Both the position numbers and the translations under genes were made by a program. Of a stretch of DNA of 64,000 bases, positions 34,219 to 43,914 are shown in pieces. The notes below the pieces were generated by a model. The model saw only the letters and a program-made list of their open reading frames with translations. It ran no database searches and had not been told where the DNA came from. Every line of letters begins with the position of its first letter. Within the stretch, counting starts at the first letter, position 1. Source of the DNA: Paenibacillus silvestris. GTDB lineage: Bacteria; Bacillota; Bacilli; Paenibacillales; NBRC-103111. The DNA lies in contig NZ_WTUZ01000016.1 of assembly GCF_009882985.1 (NCBI RefSeq), positions 84,455 to 148,454 of the forward strand. Reading direction: 5' to 3'.

Positions 34219-35532
34219 ATGCCATACGAAATAGAACCAACAACCGGAGACAGCGGATGGTTCACGCACGACAGGTTCGGCTTGTTCATTCATTGGGGGC
34301 TATACTCGCTAGCCGCCAGACACGAATGGCTGCAATCGAGAGAGAGATTAAGCGGTGAGAAATACCGCAACAAATATTTCAATAAGTTCGATCCGGATTT
34401 GTACGATCCAGAACTGTGGGCGCAGCTTTCTTACGATGCCGGAATGAAGTACGCCGTGGTAACGACCAAACATCATGAAGGGTTCTGCTTATGGGACAGC
34501 AAGCTGACTGATTATAAGGCGCCCAATACCCCAGCTGGCAGGGATTTGATCAGACCTATGGCGGAGGCGTTCCGTGAGCGTGGCATGAAGGTTGGCTTTT
34601 ACCATTCCCTGATTGATTGGCATCATCCGCATTACACGATCGACACGAAGCATCCGTTACGAGTTGATGAAGAGGCTATCGCCGAAAGCGCTAGGAAGGA
34701 TTTTGCGCAATACCGTGACTACTTATTTGGCCAAACGAAGGAATTGTTAACCGAATATGGCGATGTGGATCTGATGTTTTACGACTTTTCTTTTCCAGAG
34801 GAGAACGGATTACCAGGCAAAGGCAAGGAAGATTGGAAGAGCCGGGAGCTCATCAAGCTTATTCGCGAGCTGCAGCCGAACATTCTTTTGAACGATCGCT
34901 TACAAATAGGCGGAGATATTACGACACCTGAGCAGTATTTGCCGACCAAATGGGTGCAGATTGACGGTAAACGGGTAGTTTGGGAGACGCCGCATACGTT
35001 TAGTGGTTCCTGGGGATATCATCGGGATGAGGAGTCATGGAAAAGCGTAGATATGCTGGTCAAAATGCTGATTGATGTCGTCAGCAAAGGGGGCAATTTG
35101 CTACTGAATGTAGGGCCGACTGGAAGAGGCGAGTTCGATGAACGCTCTATCGATCGGTTAAGAGGCATCGGCGACTGGATGAAGCGTCATAGTCGTTCGA
35201 TTTATGGCTGCACACAAGCGCCTGAGACGATGGAGTGCCCGCAGGATTGCCGACTGACCTATAACCCCGAGACCAATCGTTTATATGTGCATGTATATAG
35301 TTGGCCTTTTAAAAGCATTCACTTGCATGGTTTAGCTGGGCAAGTCGAGTACGCGCAGCTGCTTAACGATGCCTCAGAGATCCGTTTTAAGCAAGGCATT
35401 GTCCATAGCGGAATCGATAATGGAGCTTATAAAGAAGGCAGAGATGAGAAGACGCTGGTCTTGTCACTCCCTGTAAGAAAGCCCGATGTAGCGGTGCCGG
35501 TCATTGAATTATTTTTGAAAGGAGGGGCTTAG
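34219..35532 (+). CDS. GH29 alpha-L-fucosidase
   Basis: This 437-residue protein has the GH29 N-terminus (FTHDRFGLFIHWGLYSL), KYAVVTTKHHEGFCLWDSK, and the nucleophile region DVDLMFYDFSF with Asp189 as likely nucleophile, followed by GGNLLLNVGPTGRGEFDE. There is no signal peptide. It is a retaining exo-enzyme that removes terminal alpha-L-fucose. The C-terminal beta-sandwich is short. It opens the plus-strand run that continues with the 905-residue unknown 6 bp later. The ATG follows AAGGGGG. Confidence 0.93.
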   Translation: MPYEIEPTTGDSGWFTHDRFGLFIHWGLYSLAARHEWLQSRERLSGEKYRNKYFNKFDPDLYDPELWAQLSYDAGMKYAVVTTKHHEGFCLWDSKLTDYKAPNTPAGRDLIRPMAEAFRERGMKVGFYHSLIDWHHPHYTIDTKHPLRVDEEAIAESARKDFAQYRDYLFGQTKELLTEYGDVDLMFYDFSFPEENGLPGKGKEDWKSRELIKLIRELQPNILLNDRLQIGGDITTPEQYLPTKWVQIDGKRVVWETPHTFSGSWGYHRDEESWKSVDMLVKMLIDVVSKGGNLLLNVGPTGRGEFDERSIDRLRGIGDWMKRHSRSIYGCTQAPETMECPQDCRLTYNPETNRLYVHVYSWPFKSIHLHGLAGQVEYAQLLNDASEIRFKQGIVHSGIDNGAYKEGRDEKTLVLSLPVRKPDVAVPVIELFLKGGA

Positions 35533-35538
35533 ACGACC

Positions 35539-38256
35539 ATGACAATGAAAGTTATTACGCTTAATTATGATCGGAATGCTGCTCCTCGTGTGGCATATGG
35601 TATTCAACGACTAAGAGAAGCGCTTCAAAACTCCGGCTATACGGTGCTTGCAGCAGAAACACCTTGGTCGCTGCACAATTACCGATCTGTGCAGGGACTG
35701 AAAATTTACATTGGGAACCGCCTAGAATCAGAGTTTGTGCAGCAACTGGAAAAGCGAGACGTTTTGTTATATCACACGGAAGCTCCAGAGGGAGAAGGCT
35801 TTTATTTAGCCTCATGCCCTGGCGGTATCACGGTGATTTCCGGGGGAAGCGACTCCGGCGTACTGTACGGCTGCTTGGAGCTGGCAAGCCGAATTGGTGA
35901 AGATCAAAAGCTGCCAAGTGACATCGCTTATGGGGATAAACCGCGCTTCTCATTGCGTGGACCTGCAATCGGTTTGCAGAAAACGACGGTAGAACCGCCA
36001 CGTCAGACGTATGAGTACCCGATTACGACAGATCGTTTCCCTTGGTTTTACGACCGGTCGTTGTGGCAGGACTTCCTCCACATGATGGTTGAAGAGCGCT
36101 GCAACGTGGTTTACTTGTGGTCCGGCCATCCGTTTTCTTCCCTGGTACAGCTGGAAGATTATCCTGAAGCGCTGGAAGTGACCGAAGAGGAGCTAGCCTT
36201 TAATCGGGAGACGTTCCGCTGGATCACGGAAGAAGCTGATCGCCGAGGTATATGGGTCGTTTTAAAGTTTTACAACATCCATATTCCGCTTCCTTTTGCG
36301 CAGAAACATGATCTGAAGCTTCATCAACCGAAGCCACTGCCCATAACGAGTGATTACTATAAGAAATCAATTGCAGCTTTCGTTCAATCATTTCCCAATG
36401 CGGGGCTGATGGTGTGCCTTGGCGAAGCGCTTCAAGGTCAAATCTACGGCGTGGAATGGTTTAATGAAACGATTCTAGCCGGGCTGTTAGAAGGGCTGAA
36501 ACATTCGAATGTGAAGGAAAAGCCGCCAATTATTCTACGTTCACATGCCATTGAGCCGCAAAAAGTCATTGAAGCTGCACTGCCGTTGTATCCAAACTTG
36601 TATACGGAAGCCAAATATAACGGGGAGTCATTGACGACTTATACACCTCGAGGCAGATGGCAAGAAACGCACAACCGTCTAGGTTCCTTGCAGACGATTC
36701 ACATTGTCAATGTTCATATATTGGCGAACTTGGAGCCATTCCGATATGGAGCTCCTTCGTTTATTCAGAAATGTATGCAGGCAGCCAAGTACCGCCTGAA
36801 AGCAAATGGTCTACATCTGTATCCATTGTTCTTCTGGGATTGGCCGTATGCACCGGATAAGTCGGAGAAGCGACTGCGTCAGTTGGAACGCGATTGGATC
36901 TGGTTTGCAGCGTGGTTCCGGTATGCGTGGAATCCAGATCGTGATCCGAGTGCGGAGCGGAACTACTGGATCGATACGCTTGGGAAGCGCTTCGGAAGCC
37001 GTGAGGCAGGTAAATCGATTTTGGATGCATATGAAGCCTCTGGTGAATGCGCGCCGAAATTGTTGCGCAGGTTCGGCATTACGGAAGGCAATCGCCAAAC
37101 GATGAGCCTCGGCATGACGATGAGCCAGCTCACCAATCCAGAGCGGCACATGCCTTGGCCGGATCTGTGGGAATCCCAATCACCGCAAGGAGAACGGTTG
37201 GAGGATTTCGTCGTGAAAGAGCTGAGTGGTGAAACTCACATTGGAGAGACGCCGACAGATATCATTGCCGATGCACAGAGACATGCGGAGGAAGCGCTGC
37301 TGGCCATCAAGCAAGCGAGCCATTTCGTGACGCAGAACAGGGAAGAATACGAAAGATTGGCGAGTGATATGACTGCAATCCGTCATATGGTGCAGGCCTA
37401 TGTGCATAAGGTCAAAGCTGCGATCCTCATTTTAACCTATAAGCATTCGGTCAAAGGGGAGTATTTTAACCAAGTCGAATTGCTGGAAGCAGCAGCGGGG
37501 GAATTGGCACAAGGCTTGGACAGCTATCGCGAACTGACAACGCTTACAGAGAAAACTTATTTGTTTGCTAATTCCATGCAGACGCCACAGCGGAAAGTGC
37601 CGATTCGAGGAGGACTTGATTACAGGCATTGGAGTGCTTGCCTGCCCCTGTATGAAGCTGAGCTGAAAGCTTTCCGTCTCCATGTGCAAGAGCTGAAGTC
37701 GGGGATACTGCCCGAAGCTCTGAAAAATCTGAAAGCCCCGATCGTTCCCTATGCAGAGGCACCGTTTCGCTTATTGTCTGAACATGCGGAGTCGTACCTC
37801 GTGGAAAAGGGAGTAGAGGTTTTCACGGACGGTGATATTCACATCGTCGGCTGCGCTGAGGAGCTGAATGGGCTCACAGGTATCCGTTTCAGTCAAAGGC
37901 AAGCAGGCCTTCATGGCTTAGCCATTGAGATTGAACTCAATCAGCCATCGAAAGTGCTGGTCGGTTATTTTAATTCCAAAGATGATCAGTGGCTGCAAGT
38001 GCCAAGCCTGGAAGAAAACACACATGCGGACGATCGAGGCGGTTATGCGCCCATATTGCGCAAAGGGCTGCGCTTATACGCGTATCCTTCTGTGAATATT
38101 CACGCCTTCCAATATGAAGCAGGACGGCAAACGCTTGATTTTGGTAAAGGAGCTTTTCTGATTCTGGGCGTGATTCCTGTAGATCAGGATATACGTGCAC
38201 GTGATGTTGAACACAAAAATGATGGGATTGATACACTGGATTGGTTGTACGAATAG
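35539..38256 (+). CDS. Large putative glycosidase of unrecognised family (905 aa)
   Basis: I do not recognise the family. The N-terminal 130 residues (LKIYIGNRLESEF, GFYLASCPGGITVISGGSDSGVLYGCLELASR) look like the beta-alpha domain that precedes the catalytic barrel in GH20, GH67 and GH115 enzymes. A TIM-barrel-like region follows (about 150-430; ERCNVVYLWSGHPF, LMVCLGEALQGQ, YTEAKYNGES, YPLFFWDWPY), then a helical region (about 450-720) and a C-terminal beta-sandwich (about 750-890). Candidate acids are the Glu in CLGEA and the Glu in TEAKYNGE. No signal peptide is present. It sits between GH29 and GH95 genes. An alpha-glucuronidase-like role is possible but unproven. Confidence 0.75.
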   Translation: MTMKVITLNYDRNAAPRVAYGIQRLREALQNSGYTVLAAETPWSLHNYRSVQGLKIYIGNRLESEFVQQLEKRDVLLYHTEAPEGEGFYLASCPGGITVISGGSDSGVLYGCLELASRIGEDQKLPSDIAYGDKPRFSLRGPAIGLQKTTVEPPRQTYEYPITTDRFPWFYDRSLWQDFLHMMVEERCNVVYLWSGHPFSSLVQLEDYPEALEVTEEELAFNRETFRWITEEADRRGIWVVLKFYNIHIPLPFAQKHDLKLHQPKPLPITSDYYKKSIAAFVQSFPNAGLMVCLGEALQGQIYGVEWFNETILAGLLEGLKHSNVKEKPPIILRSHAIEPQKVIEAALPLYPNLYTEAKYNGESLTTYTPRGRWQETHNRLGSLQTIHIVNVHILANLEPFRYGAPSFIQKCMQAAKYRLKANGLHLYPLFFWDWPYAPDKSEKRLRQLERDWIWFAAWFRYAWNPDRDPSAERNYWIDTLGKRFGSREAGKSILDAYEASGECAPKLLRRFGITEGNRQTMSLGMTMSQLTNPERHMPWPDLWESQSPQGERLEDFVVKELSGETHIGETPTDIIADAQRHAEEALLAIKQASHFVTQNREEYERLASDMTAIRHMVQAYVHKVKAAILILTYKHSVKGEYFNQVELLEAAAGELAQGLDSYRELTTLTEKTYLFANSMQTPQRKVPIRGGLDYRHWSACLPLYEAELKAFRLHVQELKSGILPEALKNLKAPIVPYAEAPFRLLSEHAESYLVEKGVEVFTDGDIHIVGCAEELNGLTGIRFSQRQAGLHGLAIEIELNQPSKVLVGYFNSKDDQWLQVPSLEENTHADDRGGYAPILRKGLRLYAYPSVNIHAFQYEAGRQTLDFGKGAFLILGVIPVDQDIRARDVEHKNDGIDTLDWLYE

Positions 38257-38276
38257 GAACAGGTGGGGGAGATCAA

Positions 38277-40655
38277 GTGTCAGACAAAAGTACGGCATTA
38301 TGGTACGCGCAGCCAGCGAAATCTTGGTTCCAAGCACTCCCCGTAGGGAACGGCCGTTTCGGCGGAATGATGTATGGCGGAATGGACCGGGAACGCATAC
38401 AGATGAACGAGGATACGTTATGGTCCGGGGAACCCAGAGAGACAGTTAACAAAGAAGCAGCCGAATATTTGGATATTGTGCGTGAAATGATCTTCGCAGG
38501 CAAGTACGCCGAGGCTGAGGCGATGATCGAACAGCACATGCAAGGGCCAGAGATCGAATCGTACGTACCGCTCGGTGATTTGGATCTTATTATGGAAGAG
38601 GCCGGCGAAATTTCGGGTTACCGCAGAGAATTGGATCTGGCGGAAGGAATTGCCCGTGTACGATATTTGCAAAATAACGCCGTCCATACCAGAGAGCTGT
38701 TCGTCTCTGCGGTTGACCAAGTTATGGCCATTCGCTTGCATAGCGAGCGCAACATCACGGTTAGCGCAGCACTGAGCAGTCCACTGCAATATGAAGTCAA
38801 GAAAGTAGCATGGAATCAATTAATTCTTACTGGGCGAAGTCCCATTCATATTCTGCCTAATACGGTGAAGTCATCAGACCCTGTCCATTATGCGGATGGG
38901 AAAGGTATCGGTTTCCATATTCGAGTGACTGTCCTCACAGATAAAGGCAGGCTCGAGGTTAGTGGTGGGCGGATTCGTGTCAGCGGTACAGGAACTGTCA
39001 CTTTCCTGGTGGCAGCTGAAACCAGCTTCCAAGGCTTCGATAAAGACCCTGCCAAGTCGGATCAACCGCACTTGGAGCTAGGAGAAGCAAGACTGGCCAA
39101 AGCGGCCTCACTCGGTTATGAGCTCTTGAAGGAGCGGCATATCCAGGATCATGCCGCACGCTTTTGCAAGGTTTCTCTGGACCTTGGAGGAGAAGAAAGA
39201 AATCATCTGCCAACGGATGTCCGAATTGAAGCCATCAAAAACGGTGTAGAAGATCCCGGACTTGCCGCTTTATTTTTTCAATATGGCCGATACTTGCTGT
39301 TGTCCAGCTCAAGAGTCGGTACACAACCGGCTAATTTACAAGGCATTTGGAACGACAGCATTCGCCCGCCATGGTGCAGCAGTTGGACGACCAACATCAA
39401 CGTAGAAATGAACTATTGGCCTGCAGAGGTGGGGAATCTTGCGGAATGCCACTTGCCATTGTTCGACCTGATCGAGGACCTGCAGCACACAGGTCGTAAA
39501 GCAGCTAATGTCAACTATCACTGCGAGGGCTGGACTGCCCATCACAACATCGATGTATGGCGGACAGCGACTCCCGTGGGGGGATCGCCAAGCTGGGCCT
39601 TTTGGCCGATGGCTGGGGCTTGGTTATGTCAGCATATCTGGGAACATTACGCATACAGTCAGGATGAAATGTTCCTCAAGCGAGCGTATCCTGTGATGAA
39701 AGAGGCGGCACTATTTGGCTTGGATTGGTTAGTTGAGGCCAAGGATGGCAGCCTGGTTACTTGCCCTTCAACGTCTCCGGAAAACTTCTTTATCGCGCCC
39801 GATGGGCAGAAAAGCAGTGTAACGCAAGGCGTAACGATGGATGTAGCGCTCCTCCGTAATTTATTTGACCATTGTTTGGAAGCAAGTGGCATTATAGCGG
39901 ATACCGATCAATCGTTTATAGGCCGATTGGAGCATGCGTTATTGCGGCTGCCTCCGTACCGTATAGGCAAATATGGCCAGCTCCAAGAGTGGAGCGAGGA
40001 TTTTGAAGAGTTTGAGCCAGGACATCGTCATGTCGCACATCTGGTCTCTCTGCATCCTTTGGACCAGATTACTTTACATCAGGAACCTGAGCTTGCGGCG
40101 GCTTGCAAAGTCACACTTGAACGACGATTGAAGCATGGCGGAGCCCATACGGGGTGGAGCTGCGCATGGATGATTAATCTATGGGCACGGCTTGGAGAGT
40201 CGGAGCATGCGCAGCGCTTTGTGAATGAATTGCTAGCCGGTTTGCATCCGAACATGATGAATGCGCATCGGCATCCAAAGGTCAAACAAGATATTTTCCA
40301 AATTGATGGAAATCTAGGAGGTGTTTCGGGCATTGCCGAAATGCTGCTGCAAAGCCACGGCAACAACGTCCAATTTCTACCTTCTCTGCCACAGAAATGG
40401 ATGAAAGGTTGTGTGAAAGGATTACGGGCACGCGGAGGGTTTGAAGTCGATATCGCCTGGGAGAATGGCAAGCTGCTGCGAGCATTGATCCTCTCAACAG
40501 CCGGTAAAGCTTTCCTGCTGCGTACGGCAGAGCCGGTATGCGTCCTGCAAAACGGGTATGAAATCCGAATCGAAGACATTGAACCGAATGTCATCGTGTT
40601 TGGAACCAAAAAGGGACAGAGCTACGAAATTGTCCCAAGGAGTGATAGGAGATGA
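38277..40655 (+). CDS. GH95 alpha-L-fucosidase/alpha-L-galactosidase (copy 1)
   Basis: This 792-residue cytoplasmic protein has the GH95 N-terminal beta domain (WFQALPVGNGRFGGMMYGG, MNEDTLWSGEP) and (alpha/alpha)6 catalytic domain. Family-conserved blocks are NLQGIWNDSIRPPW, NINVEMNYWPAEVGN (the asparagine pair that activates water), STSPENFF (general acid Glu) and FQIDGNLGG (Asp). It starts with GTG at 38277, 5 nt from GGGGGAG (38265-38271); the upstream GTG at 38241 lies in the previous gene. GH95 enzymes cut alpha-1,2-L-fucose or alpha-L-galactose; sequence reading cannot choose. A second GH95 lies at 55126. Confidence 0.93.
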   Translation: MSDKSTALWYAQPAKSWFQALPVGNGRFGGMMYGGMDRERIQMNEDTLWSGEPRETVNKEAAEYLDIVREMIFAGKYAEAEAMIEQHMQGPEIESYVPLGDLDLIMEEAGEISGYRRELDLAEGIARVRYLQNNAVHTRELFVSAVDQVMAIRLHSERNITVSAALSSPLQYEVKKVAWNQLILTGRSPIHILPNTVKSSDPVHYADGKGIGFHIRVTVLTDKGRLEVSGGRIRVSGTGTVTFLVAAETSFQGFDKDPAKSDQPHLELGEARLAKAASLGYELLKERHIQDHAARFCKVSLDLGGEERNHLPTDVRIEAIKNGVEDPGLAALFFQYGRYLLLSSSRVGTQPANLQGIWNDSIRPPWCSSWTTNINVEMNYWPAEVGNLAECHLPLFDLIEDLQHTGRKAANVNYHCEGWTAHHNIDVWRTATPVGGSPSWAFWPMAGAWLCQHIWEHYAYSQDEMFLKRAYPVMKEAALFGLDWLVEAKDGSLVTCPSTSPENFFIAPDGQKSSVTQGVTMDVALLRNLFDHCLEASGIIADTDQSFIGRLEHALLRLPPYRIGKYGQLQEWSEDFEEFEPGHRHVAHLVSLHPLDQITLHQEPELAAACKVTLERRLKHGGAHTGWSCAWMINLWARLGESEHAQRFVNELLAGLHPNMMNAHRHPKVKQDIFQIDGNLGGVSGIAEMLLQSHGNNVQFLPSLPQKWMKGCVKGLRARGGFEVDIAWENGKLLRALILSTAGKAFLLRTAEPVCVLQNGYEIRIEDIEPNVIVFGTKKGQSYEIVPRSDRR

Positions 40656-41677
40656 GCGATATCCATCAAGTGAAAGAGTTTATATTTGAAGATGACAGAC
40701 CTTTCCTAAGCTGTCACGCATCTACGCTTGAGCTGTTGCCCAGTGGGGACATCCTGGCAGCGTGGTTTGGCGGCACGAAAGAGAAAGCCGGCGACGTTGC
40801 GATCTGGACGTCACGCCGAGTGGACGGCCACTGGACACCGCCAGTCAAAGCAGCTGATGAGGTGGACGTTCCGCATTGGAATCCCGTCTTGTTTCGCAGA
40901 GCAGATGGCGTTCTGTTCCTGTATTACAAAATTGGCACCTCGATTGCAGAGTGGGTAACGATGGTCATTCGCTCAGCAGATGATGGCTTCACTTGGTCAG
41001 CTCCTGTGCCTTTGGTTGAAGGTGACCAAGGAGGCCGTGGCCCAGTAAAGAATAAGCCAATTGTGCTGCAAGACGGAACATTGGTCGCACCTGCTTCGAT
41101 CGAACCCGCCTGGGATGCGTTCGTTGATCTATCCTTTGACGGCGGCGAGACATGGACTCGCAGCGAAACGGTACCGTTGGACCGCGTCGGTTTACAGGGC
41201 AAAGGGATCATTCAGCCTACTTTATGGGAGTCTGAACCAGGCATCGTGCATATGCTTACGCGCAGTACGGAAGGGGCTATTTATCGCAGTGACTCGGCAG
41301 ATGGAGGAAGAACGTGGTGCCAAGCTTATGCAACGGAGCTTCCGAATAATAATAGCGGAATTGATTTGGTCAAGTTGGAAAATGGCATGCTCGCTCTTGT
41401 TTATAATCCGACTCGTCCGGAACCTGGGAAGATCAAGGGACCTCGAACACCACTGGTTCTAAGCTTTTCCAAGGATAACGGTCTTACATGGGATCATGAA
41501 CGATTGCTGGATGAAGGAGATAAACAATATTCATATCCAGCCATCATTGCGAATGGCCTAGAGTTACTTATCACATACACGTGGAAAAGGGAACGGATAG
41601 CCTTCCAAAAAATTTCTTTGGATATGAGCAGGAATGACCTATATTCTGGGAATAATTACACTACTATTCTACTATGA
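40652..41677 (+). CDS. Sialidase-like (BNR/Asp-box) beta-propeller protein, copy 1
   Basis: This 341-residue protein has the six-bladed sialidase-family fold and several Asp-box-like repeats (SADDGFTWSAP, SFDGGETWTRS, SADGGRTWCQA, SKDNGLTWDHE). The N-terminal SCHASTLELLPSGDILAAWFGG and the LPNNNSGIDLVKL segment are shared with the paralogue at 43911. No signal peptide. The classical sialidase arginine triad is not clearly preserved, so the substrate may be another sugar acid such as a Kdo/Dha-type residue, or a non-sialic linkage. It overlaps the GH95 stop by 4 bp (ATGA), so the genes are coupled. Confidence 0.85.
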   Translation: MSDIHQVKEFIFEDDRPFLSCHASTLELLPSGDILAAWFGGTKEKAGDVAIWTSRRVDGHWTPPVKAADEVDVPHWNPVLFRRADGVLFLYYKIGTSIAEWVTMVIRSADDGFTWSAPVPLVEGDQGGRGPVKNKPIVLQDGTLVAPASIEPAWDAFVDLSFDGGETWTRSETVPLDRVGLQGKGIIQPTLWESEPGIVHMLTRSTEGAIYRSDSADGGRTWCQAYATELPNNNSGIDLVKLENGMLALVYNPTRPEPGKIKGPRTPLVLSFSKDNGLTWDHERLLDEGDKQYSYPAIIANGLELLITYTWKRERIAFQKISLDMSRNDLYSGNNYTTILL

Positions 41678-41695
41678 GTTTGTTATATATTTAAA

Positions 41696-41724
41696 AAGGT
41701 TAAAATTGGCAAAACTTTAACCTT
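41696..41724. repeat. Perfect 9-bp inverted repeat before the MGH1-like gene
   Basis: AAGGTTAAA (41696-41704) and TTTAACCTT (41716-41724) flank an 11-nt loop. It lies just downstream of the BNR gene and ends 4 nt before the ribosome site of the next gene. With no T-tract it is not a classical terminator. It may be an mRNA-stabilising or translation-modulating hairpin, or an operator for an internal promoter. Confidence 0.5.
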
Positions 41725-41742
41725 GATAGGGGAGGATTTATT

Positions 41743-43914
41743 CTGACTGCTTATCAATTGAACGAGCAACTGCATGCAGGTAGGAAAACGCTTCGCACGC
41801 ATCCCGGTGCTCATCTGCTGGGTTCGACAGGAGCAAGGCTGTGGGCGGATTATTTGGATCCAGTGCCCGGCTTTACCGGAAGATTCGATTTTATTCACAA
41901 AGTTAACATTCCCATGCTCTATCGGGTAGAAAATAGTTTGATTAAGAGTTTTGAGCCATGTCATACCGAGTGGTATCCCAGCTACTTGCTTATGACATAT
42001 ACAGATTATCGCCTTTCCTTGGTGGAGAAAAAGTTTATTTCATGGAATGACTGTGCAGTGTCTTGTCAAACCTGGACGAACCACAGCAGCGAAGAGCTCG
42101 TGCTGCGATTGACGACGTACGGCGATGCCTTTCAGATGCGCAGTGGCAATCATTTGCAAGGCGAGTTTCAGATTCCGCATTATAGTTTCGATGTCGCTGG
42201 TGCGATTGCTGTAAGCGATCCTGCGTTGTATGAAGAAGTGCGTTTACAGCCTGGACAGTCAGGTACTTACATCATTGCGGCTTCCTTCGGTATATCAGGG
42301 CAAGATGCCACCAGCTTGCTGCAAGCCAGGGCCGCAGCTTATGCGGATGGCGGATGGACAGCGGATCAAATTATTGAAAAACAGTGCGAGGAATATCAGG
42401 AGTGGTTTGAACACACACCGGTGTTCACAAGCAATGATGCGCTGCTTAACAAAACGTGGATCTATCGCTGGTTTCTGCTCCGCCATAATTTATCAGATCC
42501 GCAATACGGCAATTTGACTCATCCCTTGTTTTATGAAGGAAGATCTCATAAAAAAAGCAAAGAGCCTTTTAGCAAAGGCGGCTGGGAATTCAGTAAACTC
42601 ATTAACTTGTCGGTACCGCTTCACTTGATGGATGCCAGATGGCACCATGATGGGCGATATAGTGAAGGCCCCTTGCGCAATATGGCGGAATCCCCAGGGG
42701 AAGGCGGGCAATTCAGCTGCCTTACCGTCGACACAGTTATGCATGCATTCGCTAACTTTACTTGCTGGGCAGCTTACCAGCTCTATCTGGTGCAGCGCAA
42801 TCGGGATATGATCGTCGAGATGCTTCCTGCTTTTAAAAACCAAATCGCAGAAGCCATTCGTATTCACGGGACCGATCAAGATCAGTTAATGATTGAATAC
42901 AAGCATACGCGAACTGGGAAAGAATATCAGCCGAGTTACTGGTATTTTCATAATTTCCCTAAGAACCCGAAGGATAAAGAAACATATACGCACCTAAAAA
43001 GAGTGGATCGAACTGTCTATCATTATTTGAACACGCTTGCAGTAGCCCATATGTGCGAAATCGCAGGCGATTCTGAAGCGGAACGCTACCACCAGCTGGC
43101 AGATGGCATCAAGCAAGATATTCTTGAAAAGATGTGGGATGAAGAGACGGAGTTTTTCTACGATCTCCATTATCAAACTGACCAGAAAGCGTTCGTGAAA
43201 AATATTGTCGGCTTCTATCCGGCTTGGGCGCAAATCATTGATGATTCCTACAAGGGGATGATCGGGCATTTACTGAACGAACGCGAATTTAATTCGAAGT
43301 GCCCGTTTCCTTCGGTTTCCATGGATTGTCCGGCGTACTCCAAAGATGGGGGCTGGATGGGCCATTTTGTGAAAGGGCGGAACGGTTGTGTATGGGATGG
43401 TCCTACCTGGCCGTATACGAACTCAATCGCCCTAGACGCGCTAGCGAAAGAGAGCAAGCGCAGCGGTTATCAGTACGATGCATTTTTCGCTCAATCGCTG
43501 CGAGAGTACGCATTTCTACATTTTATGAAAAGAGATCTCAATCAACCCGGTCTAGTTGAGCATTACAACAGCGCGACTGGCGAACCGCTAAGTGATGAAC
43601 AGGAGTATAACCATTCGTTCTTTATTGATCTGATGATTACGCATGTAGCTGGTTTCACGGTGGAAGCGGATCGCATCATTATGGATCCACTCGATATCGA
43701 TTTAGATTTTTTCTCTCTGGATCGCGTGAAAGTGGCTGGAAGTAACTATCGGATTACGTATAAGAAACCGAACGTGCAAGCCAGTGTTTCTGATCTAGAG
43801 GAAGGCTATCGGCTATATGTGGATGGCAAGCTTGTTTTCTCGCATCCTACACTTTGCCGAGCTGAGATTCCCTTGCAGGAATTAGAGACTATGAAGGGGG
43901 CGATCCTATCATGA
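41743..43914 (+). CDS. MGH1-like (GH63/GH37 clan) glycosidase
   Basis: This protein of about 723 residues has a C-terminal (alpha/alpha)6 domain typical of mannosylglycerate-hydrolase-like and trehalase-like enzymes: YEGRSHKKSKEPF, GGQFSCLTVDT, DGPTWPYTNSIALDAL and EQEYNHSFFIDL. Start choice is unusual. GGGGAGG (41729-41735) is followed after 7 nt by an in-frame CTG at 41743 (or ATT at 41740), whereas the first conventional start, TTG at 41758, is 22 nt away. A CTG start is therefore favoured, giving a few extra residues. It is flanked by two paralogous BNR propellers, which suggests a three-enzyme module for one oligosaccharide. Confidence 0.85.
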   Translation: MTAYQLNEQLHAGRKTLRTHPGAHLLGSTGARLWADYLDPVPGFTGRFDFIHKVNIPMLYRVENSLIKSFEPCHTEWYPSYLLMTYTDYRLSLVEKKFISWNDCAVSCQTWTNHSSEELVLRLTTYGDAFQMRSGNHLQGEFQIPHYSFDVAGAIAVSDPALYEEVRLQPGQSGTYIIAASFGISGQDATSLLQARAAAYADGGWTADQIIEKQCEEYQEWFEHTPVFTSNDALLNKTWIYRWFLLRHNLSDPQYGNLTHPLFYEGRSHKKSKEPFSKGGWEFSKLINLSVPLHLMDARWHHDGRYSEGPLRNMAESPGEGGQFSCLTVDTVMHAFANFTCWAAYQLYLVQRNRDMIVEMLPAFKNQIAEAIRIHGTDQDQLMIEYKHTRTGKEYQPSYWYFHNFPKNPKDKETYTHLKRVDRTVYHYLNTLAVAHMCEIAGDSEAERYHQLADGIKQDILEKMWDEETEFFYDLHYQTDQKAFVKNIVGFYPAWAQIIDDSYKGMIGHLLNEREFNSKCPFPSVSMDCPAYSKDGGWMGHFVKGRNGCVWDGPTWPYTNSIALDALAKESKRSGYQYDAFFAQSLREYAFLHFMKRDLNQPGLVEHYNSATGEPLSDEQEYNHSFFIDLMITHVAGFTVEADRIIMDPLDIDLDFFSLDRVKVAGSNYRITYKKPNVQASVSDLEEGYRLYVDGKLVFSHPTLCRAEIPLQELETMKGAILS

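Noticed and set aside
40079..40609. 176-codon minus-strand frame
   Set aside because: Opposite the conserved C-terminal half of GH95; no independent support.
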